Positions 6,455-15,219 are shown, counted from the first letter of the stretch. The stretch: DNA of 15,219 bases from an uncultured Opitutaceae bacterium (GCA_946482625.1 CAMLSH010000037.1:1-15219), one strand, 5' to 3'. Notes: generated by a model from the sequence alone, not told the origin. A program made the numbers and translations.

Positions 6455-8902
6455 TCAACTGTTAGCGTCATCTTCGATCCACAATCCGCACCCAAGCGCG
6501 GGTATGAAAAGATCTGCTTCGACCGGCTCGCGGTGACGATTGCCCGCGCCCGCGGCGAAAAAGCGCTCGTGATCCGCCAGCTGCCGCCAGCGCAGCCCCG
6601 CAAACGCAGTGCCGACCGGGATAAACGCATCGTTGGTCGTCGGATTAACCGCAAAGAGCAGCCGCTGCGGTCCCAGACTGAGATCCGCGTTGAACACCGT
6701 CGCTGCTGCCGTCGAATCCGGTGCGAAAATGAACCGGAAATAGCTGTCCGCCGGCCGCGAGAAGAGCCGCAACAGTTTCCCGATTTCCGACCGGCGAAAC
6801 GCGATCCAGTCCGCGAAGTACGCGTGCGACGCGGGAAACCGGTAGATCCGCCGGTAATCCAGCGCGTTCAAATCACCGCGCAGGTACGTGTTGTTCACGC
6901 CGTGTTTCGAGCGCAGGAAATCCTGCCCCGCCGAAATCATCGGAATGCCGATCGACGAAAACAAAATTGCCGCCATCAGGTGCGTGCGACGCCGGTCGTT
7001 GGCGGTCGGCGAGTGGCCGTTGCCGTCGGCGTTCTCGGTGATGACGTCAATCCAAGTCTTGTCGTCGTGCGACTCCGTGTAGTTCACCGTCTGCGCCGGC
7101 CATTTCGCATAGTGCCAGGGCGAACCCTTGAGAAAATATTCGTAGCCTTCGCGCGTCGCTCCGCCACGCACGAAGTCCCGCAGGAAGTTCCTGTAGCCAT
7201 CGTTCCACGACGCCCAACCGGTGTCGCGCAGCGCGCCGCCGATGTGCCCGCGGAAACTCCACGGCTCCGCGATGAGGATGACGTCGGGTTTGATGCGTTT
7301 CATCGCGACTTCGATTTCTTTCAGCGCCTCCAAGCCGACGAGATCGGCGAGATCGAAACGAAACCCATCGATGCCATACGTCTCGATGAGATGCGCGCAG
7401 CTGTCGATGATCAGCCGGAGCGCCATCGCCGAGCGCGCGCGCAGGTCGTTTCCACAACCGCTCCAGTTGGAAAGCGCGCCGTCCACGCCGACCTCGAAAT
7501 AGTACAGCTTGTCGACGAATAGCAGATGCGCCGGCTCGCCCACGTGGTTATACACGACATCAAGAATCACCGCCATGCCGCGCCGGTGAAACGCCGCCAC
7601 CAGCTCCTGAAACTCCCGCACACCTGACGCCTTCGCCGGATCGAGCGAGAACGCGCTCGCCGGGGCAAAGTAGTTGGTCGTCATGTAACCCCACTGATAC
7701 TCGTCGCGGGAGGCATTGTCCGCTTCCTGCACCGGCTGGAGCTCGACTGCGTTCACGCCGAGGTGATGCAGATAAAAGTCCGCGCTCTCCACCCACTGCC
7801 GCAGCCCTGAAAAACCGAGCCGCTCGTCCGCGCGTAACTTGATCGGCGCCTGCGCCACGAGATCGCGTACATGCGCTTCGGCTACGACAAGATCCTGCCA
7901 GGCCGGCGTTTTGAAACTGCGATCCGGCGCCGCGATCTGCGCGCGATCGAGCACCACGCCCGGCCCACTGCGCGCCACCGTCGCCAGCGCATACGGATCG
8001 AGGATACGCTTCGCCGGATCGAATGCGCTCAGCAGATCCTTCGGCCCGTCGATCTGATACCAATAAAACCAGCCGTGCAGATTCTGCGTGAGCGTGACCT
8101 CCCAAACGTGATCCTCGCGCTTCAATAACTGATACCGATGCGGCGTGTCCTGGTGCGCGAGCTCCTCGCACACACACAACGCCACACTCTTCGCGCGCGG
8201 CGCAAAAAGCCGGAACACCGTTTCCCCGCCGCGCGCGATCGCTCCGAGCGACACCCGGCTTTCCAGCCGATAAAAATAATCCCCCGGCCGCAACGGCACG
8301 CCGCCCGTCCCCTGCCACGTCACTGTCCATCCCCCGGAAAGATTCACCGGCTCCAACAGCGTGAACTGATAAAGATGCTGCCCGGTGCGACTCGGATCGA
8401 CCACGTAGTTGATGTTGCCACCCTCGTCCCGCACCGCGTTCGGCGCATCCGCCGGCACATCCTGCCACTGATGTTCCCCCGTCACGAATTTGAACCGCAT
8501 CGGCGGTTCGCCAAAAAACCGCTCCGCCTTGGCGCTCAGCAAAAGAACGTCGTCACCCGCGAGCTTCGCCGGCTTCAACTGCCACTCCTCCTGCCCCACC
8601 GCGTGCTGCCAGCCGTTGAAATCGCCCGCGAGATAAACGCTCACGCCCGGCGCCGCCAATTGCGGAAACCGATCCGCGCGCAGGAAGAAAAAAATCTCGC
8701 CCTTCTTGTTAACGAAGTACGCGCTGGCCGCTCCGTAAATGTAGTCGGGCACCTTGGTCAGCGTCGTAAATCGCGGCGCATCGATGCCCGCCAACACCAG
8801 TGGCGGCGTGTGTCGGGCGCGCCAGTCGTGAGCAAGTTCCACGACTCCCCGCGTCGGAGACTCGAGCCAGGCCTGGGCTATTTTGCGGTCACGTGCAGGC
8901 AT
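6455..8902 (-). CDS. GH13 family pullulanase/debranching-like glycosidase
   Basis: The 815-residue protein has no signal peptide, so it probably acts in the cytoplasm on alpha-glucans such as glycogen or imported maltodextrins. Two N-terminal beta-sandwich modules of CBM48/isoamylase-N type are suggested by VSVYLAGDFNGWQ (near residue 90) and ETVFRLFAPRAKSVAL (near 230). The GH13 barrel follows: LDVVYNHVGEP, DGFRFDLADL (nucleophile D517), ILIAEPWSF (acid/base E546) and NYTESHDD (D613). YQWGY near residue 405 resembles the YNWGY motif of type I pullulanases, but the following residues differ. The ATG at 8902 is preferred; a TTG at 8914 would add four residues. It lies upstream of gapA on the same strand, separated by 195 bases. 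The GH13 subfamily and bond specificity remain uncertain. Confidence 0.88.
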   Translation of the reverse strand: MPARDRKIAQAWLESPTRGVVELAHDWRARHTPPLVLAGIDAPRFTTLTKVPDYIYGAASAYFVNKKGEIFFFLRADRFPQLAAPGVSVYLAGDFNGWQHAVGQEEWQLKPAKLAGDDVLLLSAKAERFFGEPPMRFKFVTGEHQWQDVPADAPNAVRDEGGNINYVVDPSRTGQHLYQFTLLEPVNLSGGWTVTWQGTGGVPLRPGDYFYRLESRVSLGAIARGGETVFRLFAPRAKSVALCVCEELAHQDTPHRYQLLKREDHVWEVTLTQNLHGWFYWYQIDGPKDLLSAFDPAKRILDPYALATVARSGPGVVLDRAQIAAPDRSFKTPAWQDLVVAEAHVRDLVAQAPIKLRADERLGFSGLRQWVESADFYLHHLGVNAVELQPVQEADNASRDEYQWGYMTTNYFAPASAFSLDPAKASGVREFQELVAAFHRRGMAVILDVVYNHVGEPAHLLFVDKLYYFEVGVDGALSNWSGCGNDLRARSAMALRLIIDSCAHLIETYGIDGFRFDLADLVGLEALKEIEVAMKRIKPDVILIAEPWSFRGHIGGALRDTGWASWNDGYRNFLRDFVRGGATREGYEYFLKGSPWHYAKWPAQTVNYTESHDDKTWIDVITENADGNGHSPTANDRRRTHLMAAILFSSIGIPMISAGQDFLRSKHGVNNTYLRGDLNALDYRRIYRFPASHAYFADWIAFRRSEIGKLLRLFSRPADSYFRFIFAPDSTAAATVFNADLSLGPQRLLFAVNPTTNDAFIPVGTAFAGLRWRQLADHERFFAAGAGNRHREPVEADLFIPALGCGLWIEDDANS

Positions 8903-9008
8903 TGGTGGATACAATGCACGCTATCATCCGCCGTGCCAGATCGCCGACAAGGTCGAAAGTCGGCACCTCGGCGCTAGACGTTTGTCCTGAATCTTGCGGC
9001 TGAATTTT

Positions 9009-9121
9009 ATCGCTGAAGCACAGAAGAGCGAAAACGCGGAAAAGATCATTTCGCTTAAACATCCGTTCAACTCCCGCCACCTCCGTCCTTCAGCGCTTCC
9101 GTCCTTCGGCGTTTCAGCGAT
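9009..9121. repeat. Decayed long inverted repeat
   Basis: ATCGCTGAA (9009-9017) is perfectly inverted as TTCAGCGAT (9113-9121). Extending inward, 25 of 36 positions still match between 9009-9044 and the reverse complement of 9086-9121, and nearly all mismatches are purine transitions. This fills the 240-base gap between the GH13 and phosphodiesterase genes, where no gene is visible. It looks like an old palindromic element; there is no clear terminator T-run. Confidence 0.5.
9083..9114. repeat. Two-unit 16-bp tandem repeat
   Basis: CCGTCCTTCAGCGCTT (9083-9098) is followed directly by CCGTCCTTCGGCGTTT (9099-9114), 14 of 16 bases equal. It forms most of the right arm of the inverted repeat at 9009-9121, and lies just past the stop of the phosphodiesterase gene on the other strand. 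Confidence 0.65.
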
Positions 9122-9142
9122 TTCCCATTTTCCAGCAACCCC

Positions 9143-10072
9143 TCACGGCCCCTCGAACGCCGCCAGCACCGGCTTCCCATCGAAATACGGCAGCAGCGGC
9201 AGCCCGAGCAGCCAGCACGCCGTCACGCAGGTGTCCTCCGTGTTCACCTCGAGCGCCGCGTTCTGCGTGAGATCCACGCCCTTCAACACTCCCGGCCCCG
9301 TCGCGATCCACGGGATGTGCCGGCTGCGCGGATCTTCCGGCCCATGCGTCAGCCCCGCTCCGCCGTGATCGGCCGACAAAATGACCACCGTCGATTGACG
9401 GATTCCCGCGCGCTCCAGCGCTGCGAATAATTTCGCCAGCTCGCCATCGGTCTCCTCGATCTTCGCGAACTGCTCCTTCGAACCCCAGCCCTTCGCGTGG
9501 CCCGTGGAGTCCACATCTGCGTAGTGGACAAATATCACCGTCGGCTTGTGCGCCTCGATGATCGTCACCGCAGCCGCCGTCACGTCTGCATTCGCCTCCT
9601 TCGAGTTAGCCTCCCGCGGGATCGAGGTCCACTTCACCGTCCCCGGCTTCGCCAGCGTGGACATCTTCGACTTCCCCGCGATCAACGCCGTCGTGTAACC
9701 CGCGCTTCCCGCCATCTCAAAAATCGTCGGCCGATTTGGATACACCGGCCTGCTCAGCGGCAGATCGCTATTCCACTCGATGCCATGCTTCCGCGGCGTC
9801 ACACCGGTCAACATGCTCGTGTGCGAGGGCAACGTGATCGCAACCGCCGTCGTCCGCGCCCAAAACGTGTACGCGCCCTCTCTCACCATCATTCGCAACG
9901 TCGGCATATCCGCCAGCAACGCCCGGTCCGGCCGCAGCCCGTCCACGCTGATGATCATGACGTGCTTCACCGCCGCGATCGGCCGCTGCGGTTTCGCGAT
10001 CGCCACGCCGAACTGCGCGCTGACCGACGACACCAAGATCAAAAAGACCGCGAAGACTGAAACCGCTTTCAT
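9143..10072 (-). CDS. Secreted type I phosphodiesterase/alkaline-phosphatase-superfamily protein
   Basis: The N-terminus [20 protein letters not shown] is a signal peptide, so the mature enzyme is periplasmic or secreted. The fold is that of type I phosphodiesterase/nucleotide pyrophosphatase: ISVDGLRPD (metal ligand D44), [13 protein letters not shown] (likely nucleophile T80), [10 protein letters not shown] (D187, H191), LSADHGG (D235, H236) and RHIPW (H252). The metal-site set appears complete. Such enzymes cleave phosphodiesters or phosphomonoesters; the substrate cannot be told, though phosphate scavenging is plausible. The ATG at 10072 is chosen; an ATG at 10084 would add four residues. 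The frame stays open far upstream antisense to mnmA, but that extension is not family-like and would bury the signal peptide. It diverges from mnmA across a gap of about 90 bases. Confidence 0.88.
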   Translation of the reverse strand: MKAVSVFAVFLILVSSVSAQFGVAIAKPQRPIAAVKHVMIISVDGLRPDRALLADMPTLRMMVREGAYTFWARTTAVAITLPSHTSMLTGVTPRKHGIEWNSDLPLSRPVYPNRPTIFEMAGSAGYTTALIAGKSKMSTLAKPGTVKWTSIPREANSKEANADVTAAAVTIIEAHKPTVIFVHYADVDSTGHAKGWGSKEQFAKIEETDGELAKLFAALERAGIRQSTVVILSADHGGAGLTHGPEDPRSRHIPWIATGPGVLKGVDLTQNAALEVNTEDTCVTACWLLGLPLLPYFDGKPVLAAFEGP

Positions 10073-10165
10073 AGCCGCGACCATGCAAGCGCGTCCGCGC
10101 GAGTAAAGCCGTCGCTCCGTTACGATCTGTTGACGGCCCGTCCGCTCCTGAATCTCGTGGGCCCG

Positions 10166-11317
10166 ATGTCCACCCGCGAAAAAATCCTCGTCGCCATGTC
10201 CGGCGGCGTCGACAGCTCCGTCGCCGCGCTGCTCCTCAAGCAGCAAGGCTACGACATCGTGGGCGCGTACATGAAAAACTGGATCAACGAGGACAACATC
10301 GTCGGCCACTGCCCGTGGATGCAGGACATCGACGACGCCCGAGCCGTCGCCGACCGCCTCGGCATCGAGTTCCACGTCGTGAACCTCATGCGCGACTACC
10401 GCGAACGCATCGTCGATTATCTCCTCAATGGCTACCGCCGCGGCCTCACGCCGAATCCCGACATCATGTGCAATCGCGAAATCAAGTTCGGCGTCTTCCG
10501 CGCCTGGGCCAAAGACCACGGCTTCTCCGCCGTCGCCACCGGCCACTACGCCCAACGCGCGCAAAATCCCAACGGCACCTGGTCGCTCCTCGAAGGCGCC
10601 GACAAAAATAAAGACCAGTCTTACTTCCTCACGCTCCTCTCGCAGGAACAACTCGCCGACGCTCGCTTTCCCATCGGCCACATTCCGAAGCCCGAGCTCC
10701 GCAATCTCGCCCGCGAAGCCGGCCTTACCACCGCCGACAAAAAAGACAGCCAGGGCATCTGCTTCATCGGCGAAGTGAAAATGCAGGACTTCCTCCGCCA
10801 GTACGTCCCCGACCAGCCCGGCCCGATCATCCGCGCCGACGACGGCCGCGTGCTGGGCGAACACCGCGGCCTCCACTACTTCACCCTCGGCCAGCGCAAA
10901 GGCATCGGCATCCCGTCCAACACCGACAACAAAGCCTACGTCGTCGTCGGCAAACGCTCCGAAGACCACGCCCTCCTCGTCGCCTTCGACGGCGCCGACG
11001 CCCCCGGCCTCTTCGTCCACGAAGTCCGGATACACTCCGTCACCTGGAACTGCCCGCCGATAACAACGCCGCGTAAACTCGAAGCCCGCGTCCGCTACCG
11101 CGACCCACGCGTCCCCGCGGAATTCATCCCCGACACCGCGCAGCAATCCGATTCCACCGTCCATGCAGTCTCCAGCGACTCGGCCTCGAACACTTCTCTG
11201 CCTTATCCGACCACCGCACTCGTCCGCTTCACCGATCCGCAACGCGGCCTCGCCTCCGGTCAGATCATCGCCTTCTACGACGGCGAGCGTCTCCTCGGTG
11301 GTGGCGTCTACGCGTAA
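10166..11317 (+). CDS. mnmA: tRNA-specific 2-thiouridylase
   Basis: Predicted to thiolate U34 of Lys, Glu and Gln tRNAs, using ATP to adenylate the base and sulfur relayed from a cysteine desulfurase system. The 383-residue protein has the PP-loop [12 protein letters not shown] (residues 10-21), catalytic C102 in [15 protein letters not shown], and C199 in QGICFIGE. The C-terminal beta-barrel ends [11 protein letters not shown]. Between [11 protein letters not shown] and ALVRFTDPQ there is a Ser/Thr-rich stretch (about residues 322-350) that is longer than in E. coli MnmA (368 aa). The ATG at 10166 is preferred over an in-frame TTG at 10130. A TTGACG at 10130-10135 could be a -35 box, but no good -10 is seen, nor a Shine-Dalgarno. 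It is followed by a REPIN-like element. Confidence 0.95.
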   Translation: MSTREKILVAMSGGVDSSVAALLLKQQGYDIVGAYMKNWINEDNIVGHCPWMQDIDDARAVADRLGIEFHVVNLMRDYRERIVDYLLNGYRRGLTPNPDIMCNREIKFGVFRAWAKDHGFSAVATGHYAQRAQNPNGTWSLLEGADKNKDQSYFLTLLSQEQLADARFPIGHIPKPELRNLAREAGLTTADKKDSQGICFIGEVKMQDFLRQYVPDQPGPIIRADDGRVLGEHRGLHYFTLGQRKGIGIPSNTDNKAYVVVGKRSEDHALLVAFDGADAPGLFVHEVRIHSVTWNCPPITTPRKLEARVRYRDPRVPAEFIPDTAQQSDSTVHAVSSDSASNTSLPYPTTALVRFTDPQRGLASGQIIAFYDGERLLGGGVYA

Positions 11318-11336
11318 GGTCGATCGGATTCCCAAA

Positions 11337-11438
11337 GGTGGAACGTGCCGTCCCGGCGCGTTGTTCACCGTTGCCGGCGATCCACCCAAATCGCGCTCCA
11401 GCGTGACAATACAGCGCGCCGGGACGGCACGCTCCACC
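11337..11438. repeat. REPIN-like palindromic doublet, copy 2 (intact)
   Basis: Arms 11337-11364 and 11411-11438 are inverted repeats matching at 26 of 28 positions around a 46-base loop. Each arm is itself a small hairpin: AACGTGCCG-TCC-CGGCGCGTT at 11342-11362, with one G-T wobble, and a matching unit on the right. The left arm is 32 of 33 identical to 2026-2058. It starts 20 bases after mnmA, where it could also serve as a transcript-end structure. This is the complete version of the element that is interrupted between rhaA and the toxin-antitoxin genes. From 11439 to 11550 only C-rich sequence without a gene is seen. Confidence 0.8.
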
Positions 11439-11550
11439 CACGGAAACCACGCCCACCCCGTCCCACCTCCAACTCCGTCCGCCGCTCCGCTCTCCCTCAA
11501 ATCCACAAACTCTGCGTGACGCCCCGCCTTTCCCGCGCACAGTTTTCCGC

Positions 11551-13836
11551 GTGCTGCCCGCCGCGCTGAATTCGTCCACCGCCTCCGCTCCCAGTTCGCC
11601 TTCTCCGCTCGCTCTGCGCTCCGACCTCGCCCGCGCCACCCGTGGCCTCATTGCCTTCCTCGGCCCGCTGCTCTTTGCGCAAACCCTGGGGGCCCACGCG
11701 CCCGCCGAATTCGCTTTCGCCGCCATCGCCGCGCAAAACCTCGCCTTCTTCGAGGTACGCGGCGACTACCGCATCCGGCTCGCGGTTCTCAGCTGCGCGC
11801 TGCTCATCCTCGCCAGCGCCGCCACCCTCGGTGCCGCCACTCCCGGCCCGCTCGCGCTCGCACTCGCCGCCACCGCGCTCATCGCCGCCAGCACCGGACT
11901 CTGGCGCCACCTCAATCCTGACTACGGCCCGCCTCTCGCGATCTCCTCGATGCTCGTCTTCCTCATCGCGCAAGAAACCGCCCCGGCCTTCTCCCTCGCT
12001 CACACCACCCACACCGCACTCTGGACACTCGGCGGCGGACTCTGGGGCATCGTCGTGCAAATCGTCCCGTGGTTTTTCCGCCCGCAACAACCGCTCCGCG
12101 CCGCTGTAACCGAAACCTGGATATCCGCCGCCGAATTCTTCGAAGCCGGTTCGGCCGGCGCCGAAGCCACCGCACGCCACGACCGCGCGATGGGAAAAGA
12201 AGCCGCTCTCCGCAACGCCCTCGATAAAACCTACGCCACCCTCGCCACCGCGCGCACCCGCCGCGCGCAGGATTTCGTCGAGCGTCTTGAACGCCTCGCC
12301 CACGCCGCCGCCCGTCTCTCCATGCGTGTCGGCGCCTTGCAGACTGCGCTTGAAAACGCGCCCGCCCGCCCCAACTCGCCCTCCAGCGAGAACGTCCTCA
12401 GCGCGGCGTTTCACCCCATTCTCGTCTCCCTCGCCAATCACGCCCGCACCGTCGCGCTCGCCGTCGTCTCCCGCCAGCCCTCGCATCTCGCACTCGTCGA
12501 GGTCCGCCTGCGCCGCCTGCTCCATTTACTCGGAGGCTTCGAAGCGCGGCTCAACCCCGCCGTCCCCGGCGAAACCAATCTCGCCCACCTGTGCGCGCTC
12601 ATCCGCGAGAGCCTTGAGGAAACCGAAACCACCCTCCGCGCCACCATCGACCGCGCCGCCGAGCGCGCCGCCTTCTCGCTGGAACTCACCGACACCGATA
12701 CTTGGAGCCTCCGTCCCCTCGGCGCCGCGCTCAACGTCAGCCGTCGTGTCGATCCCGTCCTCCTCCGTTTCACCGTCCGCCTGATTTTCCTGACCGTCCT
12801 CGCGACCGCTCTCGCTCACGTGCTCGCACTTCCCCACGGCTACTGGGTTCCGTTCACGGTCCTCGTGGTGCTCCAACCCGACTACGGTTCCACGCGCGCC
12901 CGCGCCGCCCAGCGTGTCGCCGGCACGCTCCTCGGCAGCCTCCTTGCCATCGGCCTGCTCTGGTTGGCGCTCCCCGCACCAGTGCTCTTCGCGCTCATGA
13001 GCGCGAGCATGTTCGCCTTCGGATTTTTCATGAAGCGCAACTACTCCATCGGCGTGCTCTTCGTGACGATCTTCGTCGTCCTCCTCACCAGTCTCCACGA
13101 ACCGGTGACAGCCTCTCTCGCGTGGGAACGCCTCGCCAGCAACGCCTTGGGCGGCGTCCTCGCCCTGCTCGGCGCACTCATTTTCTGGCCCGTCTGGGAA
13201 CGTGCGCGTTTCCCCGCCATCCTCGCCGCCTCGCTTCGCGCCAATCTCCACTACTGGGAACAGATCGACCACCGCCTGCGCGCCGGCCGCCCCTTCGACG
13301 ACGCGATCGTCAAAGCCAAACAACGCGTCGAAGGCGCCAACGCCGCCGTCTTCGCTTCACTCCAGCGCCTCATGGCCGATCCGAAAAACCGCCAAACCGG
13401 CTTGGAACACACCGCCGCCCTCGCCAACGGCAACCTCCGCCTCACCCGCGCCTTCAGCGTCGCCGCGCTTCAACTACATGCGAACGCCCCCTTCACGTCG
13501 CCCACACACGACGCGTTTTCCGCGCAGCTGGTGCGCACGCTCAACACTCTCGCCGAATCCGTCGAGGGCGCCTCCGAAACGCCCGACTCCCTCCGCGCCC
13601 GCCGTCGCGAACTCACCGCGCCCACCCCGACCGCCGTCCCGCCAGCCTCGTCCCAAGCAGCGCCCGACGATCTCGTCACTGCCCAACCCCGCGCCTCCGA
13701 AACCGACCTCACGCGCCACCACGCGCTCGCCCATCTCCGCGCCTCGGTCGTCACCGAACTCACCGCCCTCCTCCTCGCCGCCGAATCCTCCCAAGCCCTC
13801 GGCATGTTCGAACCCGCCGCGTCCCCCGCCACATGA
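11551..13836 (+). CDS. FUSC-family (YccS-like) inner-membrane protein, putative aromatic-acid exporter
   Basis: The 761-residue protein has two hydrophobic blocks, about residues 30-175 and 405-550, each followed by a long soluble alpha-helical region, the layout of FUSC/YccS/AaeB-type proteins. The second block carries the family signature YWVPFTVLVVLQPDYG (431-446), then TRARAAQRVAGTLLGSLLA. Relatives are linked to efflux of aromatic acids or fusaric acid, but the substrate here is unknown. The C-terminal 100 residues are Ala/Pro/Ser-rich and weakly conserved in appearance. The start is a GTG at 11551 with no Shine-Dalgarno and no in-frame ATG before the first membrane block, so the exact start is uncertain. 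It lies 230 bases after mnmA and 191 bases before the GH27 gene, all on the + strand. No membrane-fusion partner gene (AaeA-like) is adjacent. Confidence 0.85.
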   Translation: MLPAALNSSTASAPSSPSPLALRSDLARATRGLIAFLGPLLFAQTLGAHAPAEFAFAAIAAQNLAFFEVRGDYRIRLAVLSCALLILASAATLGAATPGPLALALAATALIAASTGLWRHLNPDYGPPLAISSMLVFLIAQETAPAFSLAHTTHTALWTLGGGLWGIVVQIVPWFFRPQQPLRAAVTETWISAAEFFEAGSAGAEATARHDRAMGKEAALRNALDKTYATLATARTRRAQDFVERLERLAHAAARLSMRVGALQTALENAPARPNSPSSENVLSAAFHPILVSLANHARTVALAVVSRQPSHLALVEVRLRRLLHLLGGFEARLNPAVPGETNLAHLCALIRESLEETETTLRATIDRAAERAAFSLELTDTDTWSLRPLGAALNVSRRVDPVLLRFTVRLIFLTVLATALAHVLALPHGYWVPFTVLVVLQPDYGSTRARAAQRVAGTLLGSLLAIGLLWLALPAPVLFALMSASMFAFGFFMKRNYSIGVLFVTIFVVLLTSLHEPVTASLAWERLASNALGGVLALLGALIFWPVWERARFPAILAASLRANLHYWEQIDHRLRAGRPFDDAIVKAKQRVEGANAAVFASLQRLMADPKNRQTGLEHTAALANGNLRLTRAFSVAALQLHANAPFTSPTHDAFSAQLVRTLNTLAESVEGASETPDSLRARRRELTAPTPTAVPPASSQAAPDDLVTAQPRASETDLTRHHALAHLRASVVTELTALLLAAESSQALGMFEPAASPAT

Positions 13837-14027
13837 GCAAGGCCGCGCGCAACCTGGAGCGACGCCATCCTCATCTCCCGAAAAGAATCTCATAACCGCG
13901 ACGCCCGCCCTCATTCCGTCACGCCTGTCGCTACGTTATCTTCACGCCTCATGCACGGCGCGCGCTTTCTCGCCGCCGCTGTCTCCGTGCCTTTCGCCCC
14001 TCGCCTCTCGTCCTTCGCCTGTTCCTC

Positions 14028-15219
14028 ATGAAAAAACTCCTCCCCCTGCTCGCCGCCCTCACCGCCCTCGCCTCTCCACTCACCATGCCTGCCCAAAAAT
14101 TCCCCGGCCTCGCCCAAACGCCCCCAATGGGTTGGAACACTTGGAATACTTTCGCCGGCAATATTAACGAAACCCTCGTCAAAGAAACCGCCGAAGCCCT
14201 CATCAAATCCGGCATGCGCGACGCCGGCTATGTGTATGTAGTTCTTGATGACTGCTGGCACCTCAAGGAGCGCGACGCCAACGGCAACCTAGTGCCCGAT
14301 CCCGCGAAATTCCCCAGCGGCCTCAAAGCCCTCGGCGATTATCTCCACGAGCGCGGCTTCAAATTCGGCATCTACAATTGCGCCGGCGCCAAGACTTGCG
14401 GCGGTCACCCCGGCAGCATGGGCCATGAATATCAAGACGCCCGCAGCTACGCGTCCTGGGGCGTCGATTACCTCAAATACGACTGGTGCTTCACCGGCAC
14501 CCGCGACGCCAAAGAAGCCTATACCACCATGCGCGACGCCCTCCACGCCGCCGGCCGTCCCGTTGTCCTCAGCATGTGCGAATGGGGCACCGCCAAACCG
14601 TGGGAATGGGCCAAAGATGTCGGCCATCTCTGGCGCACCACCGGCGACATCTTCGATTCCTACGACGGCGTCAAAGGCTGGGAAATCGGCTGGAAGCGCA
14701 TCCTCGATCTCCAGCACACCCAAGGCGACGCCCAGACCGGCCTCCAAAAATTCGCCGGCCCTGGCCACTGGAACGATCCCGACATGCTCGAAGTCGGCAA
14801 CGAAGGCCTCACCTTCGCCGAATCCCGCGCCCACTTCAGTTTCTGGTGCATCCTCGCCGCTCCGCTCATGGCCGGAAACGACCTCCGCAAAATGACGCCC
14901 GAGATCGCCGCCGTCCTCACTGACAAAGAAGCCATCGCGATCAACCAAGACTCCCTCGGCAAACAAGGCTCCCGCGTCCTCGCCGAACCCTCGAAGAACA
15001 TCGAGATCTGGGCCAAAGAACTCGCCAACGGCGAATGGGCCGTTTGCGCGCTCAACACCTCCAACAAACGCGAGACGATCACGGTCGACTGGCACCGCAT
15101 CTGGCTCCTCCAAAACCAGCCCTTCTCCGTCCGCGAGATCTGGAGCAAAAAAGCCGCCGGCGATACGTCCACCGCCTACACCGCCGAAGTCGATTCCCAC
15201 GACGTCCTCTTCTTCCGCC
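14028..15219 (+). CDS. Secreted GH27 alpha-galactosidase (3' end cut by the window)
   Basis: Predicted to release terminal alpha-galactose from galacto-oligosaccharides or galactomannan, outside the cytoplasm. MKKLLPLLAALTALASP is a signal peptide, then TPPMGWNTWNTF opens the GH27 barrel. Other motifs are VVLDDCWH, KFGIYNCAGAKTCGGHPGS, YLKYDWC (nucleophile D152), LWRTTGDI (acid/base D207), GPGHWNDPDMLEVGN and INQDSLGKQG, followed by a C-terminal beta-domain. The frame is open to the last base; 397 residues are present and the ending HDVLFFR suggests that only a few are missing. The related activity beta-L-arabinopyranosidase or alpha-N-acetylgalactosaminidase cannot be ruled out. The leader before the ATG is pyrimidine-rich without a Shine-Dalgarno. 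The 191 bases before it show no other gene and no clear promoter. Confidence 0.94.
   Translation, partial: MKKLLPLLAALTALASPLTMPAQKFPGLAQTPPMGWNTWNTFAGNINETLVKETAEALIKSGMRDAGYVYVVLDDCWHLKERDANGNLVPDPAKFPSGLKALGDYLHERGFKFGIYNCAGAKTCGGHPGSMGHEYQDARSYASWGVDYLKYDWCFTGTRDAKEAYTTMRDALHAAGRPVVLSMCEWGTAKPWEWAKDVGHLWRTTGDIFDSYDGVKGWEIGWKRILDLQHTQGDAQTGLQKFAGPGHWNDPDMLEVGNEGLTFAESRAHFSFWCILAAPLMAGNDLRKMTPEIAAVLTDKEAIAINQDSLGKQGSRVLAEPSKNIEIWAKELANGEWAVCALNTSNKRETITVDWHRIWLLQNQPFSVREIWSKKAAGDTSTAYTAEVDSHDVLFFR

Noticed and set aside
6359..7522. 387-residue + strand frame antisense to the GH13 gene
   Set aside because: Arg/Pro/Val-rich shadow of a gene with intact catalytic motifs on the other strand.
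13833..13895. 20-codon frame beginning in an ATGA overlap with the end of the FUSC gene
   Set aside because: Coupled start is suggestive, but the product is very short, has no recognisable feature and no ribosome binding site; chance is likely.
12702..13895. 397-residue Arg/Pro-rich frame overlapping the FUSC gene
   Set aside because: Typical +1/+2 shadow composition; the FUSC frame carries membrane segments and the family signature.

Overview
The window is high-GC bacterial DNA. Gene content and protein style suggest a Verrucomicrobiota member, probably Opitutaceae-like; this placement is an inference from memory, as no rRNA or marker alignment was possible. It holds ten recognisable protein genes plus one partial gene at the left edge, on both strands. 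Coding density is high, and the intergenic gaps are short and unusually rich in inverted repeats.

Left part (1-2890, + strand): the C-terminal end of a GH31 alpha-glucosidase/alpha-xylosidase-type enzyme is followed by L-rhamnose isomerase (rhaA). Then comes a repeat-rich spacer: a REPIN-like palindromic doublet whose loop seems to have been invaded by a second small palindrome flanked by a 10-bp direct repeat. A two-gene VapBC-type toxin-antitoxin operon follows and ends in a perfect 44-bp palindrome that probably terminates transcription from both sides.

Middle part (2952-8902, - strand, read right to left): a GH13 pullulanase/debranching-like enzyme, then gapA, pgk and tpiA, i.e. three consecutive lower-glycolysis steps in one co-oriented block. 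Each glycolytic intergenic gap carries its own inverted repeat. The one after gapA contains a good intrinsic terminator, so gapA and pgk-tpiA may be partly uncoupled. Sugar release by the glycoside hydrolases, rhamnose isomerisation and triose metabolism fit a polysaccharide-degrading saprophyte.

Right part (9009-15219): a decayed inverted repeat with a 16-bp tandem duplication, then a secreted type I phosphodiesterase/alkaline-phosphatase-fold protein (-), divergent from mnmA (+, tRNA 2-thiouridylase). A second REPIN-like element follows, nearly identical in its left arm to the one at 2026. Then a FUSC-family (YccS-like) membrane transporter and a secreted GH27 alpha-galactosidase that runs to the right edge.

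I see no rRNA, tRNA, CRISPR array, transposase or prophage. The most notable items are the nested palindromic repeats at 2026-2166 and their sister at 11337-11438. No clearly new multi-gene system is visible. Very long overlapping open frames antisense to the real genes are by-products of the GC-rich codon use and were rejected.
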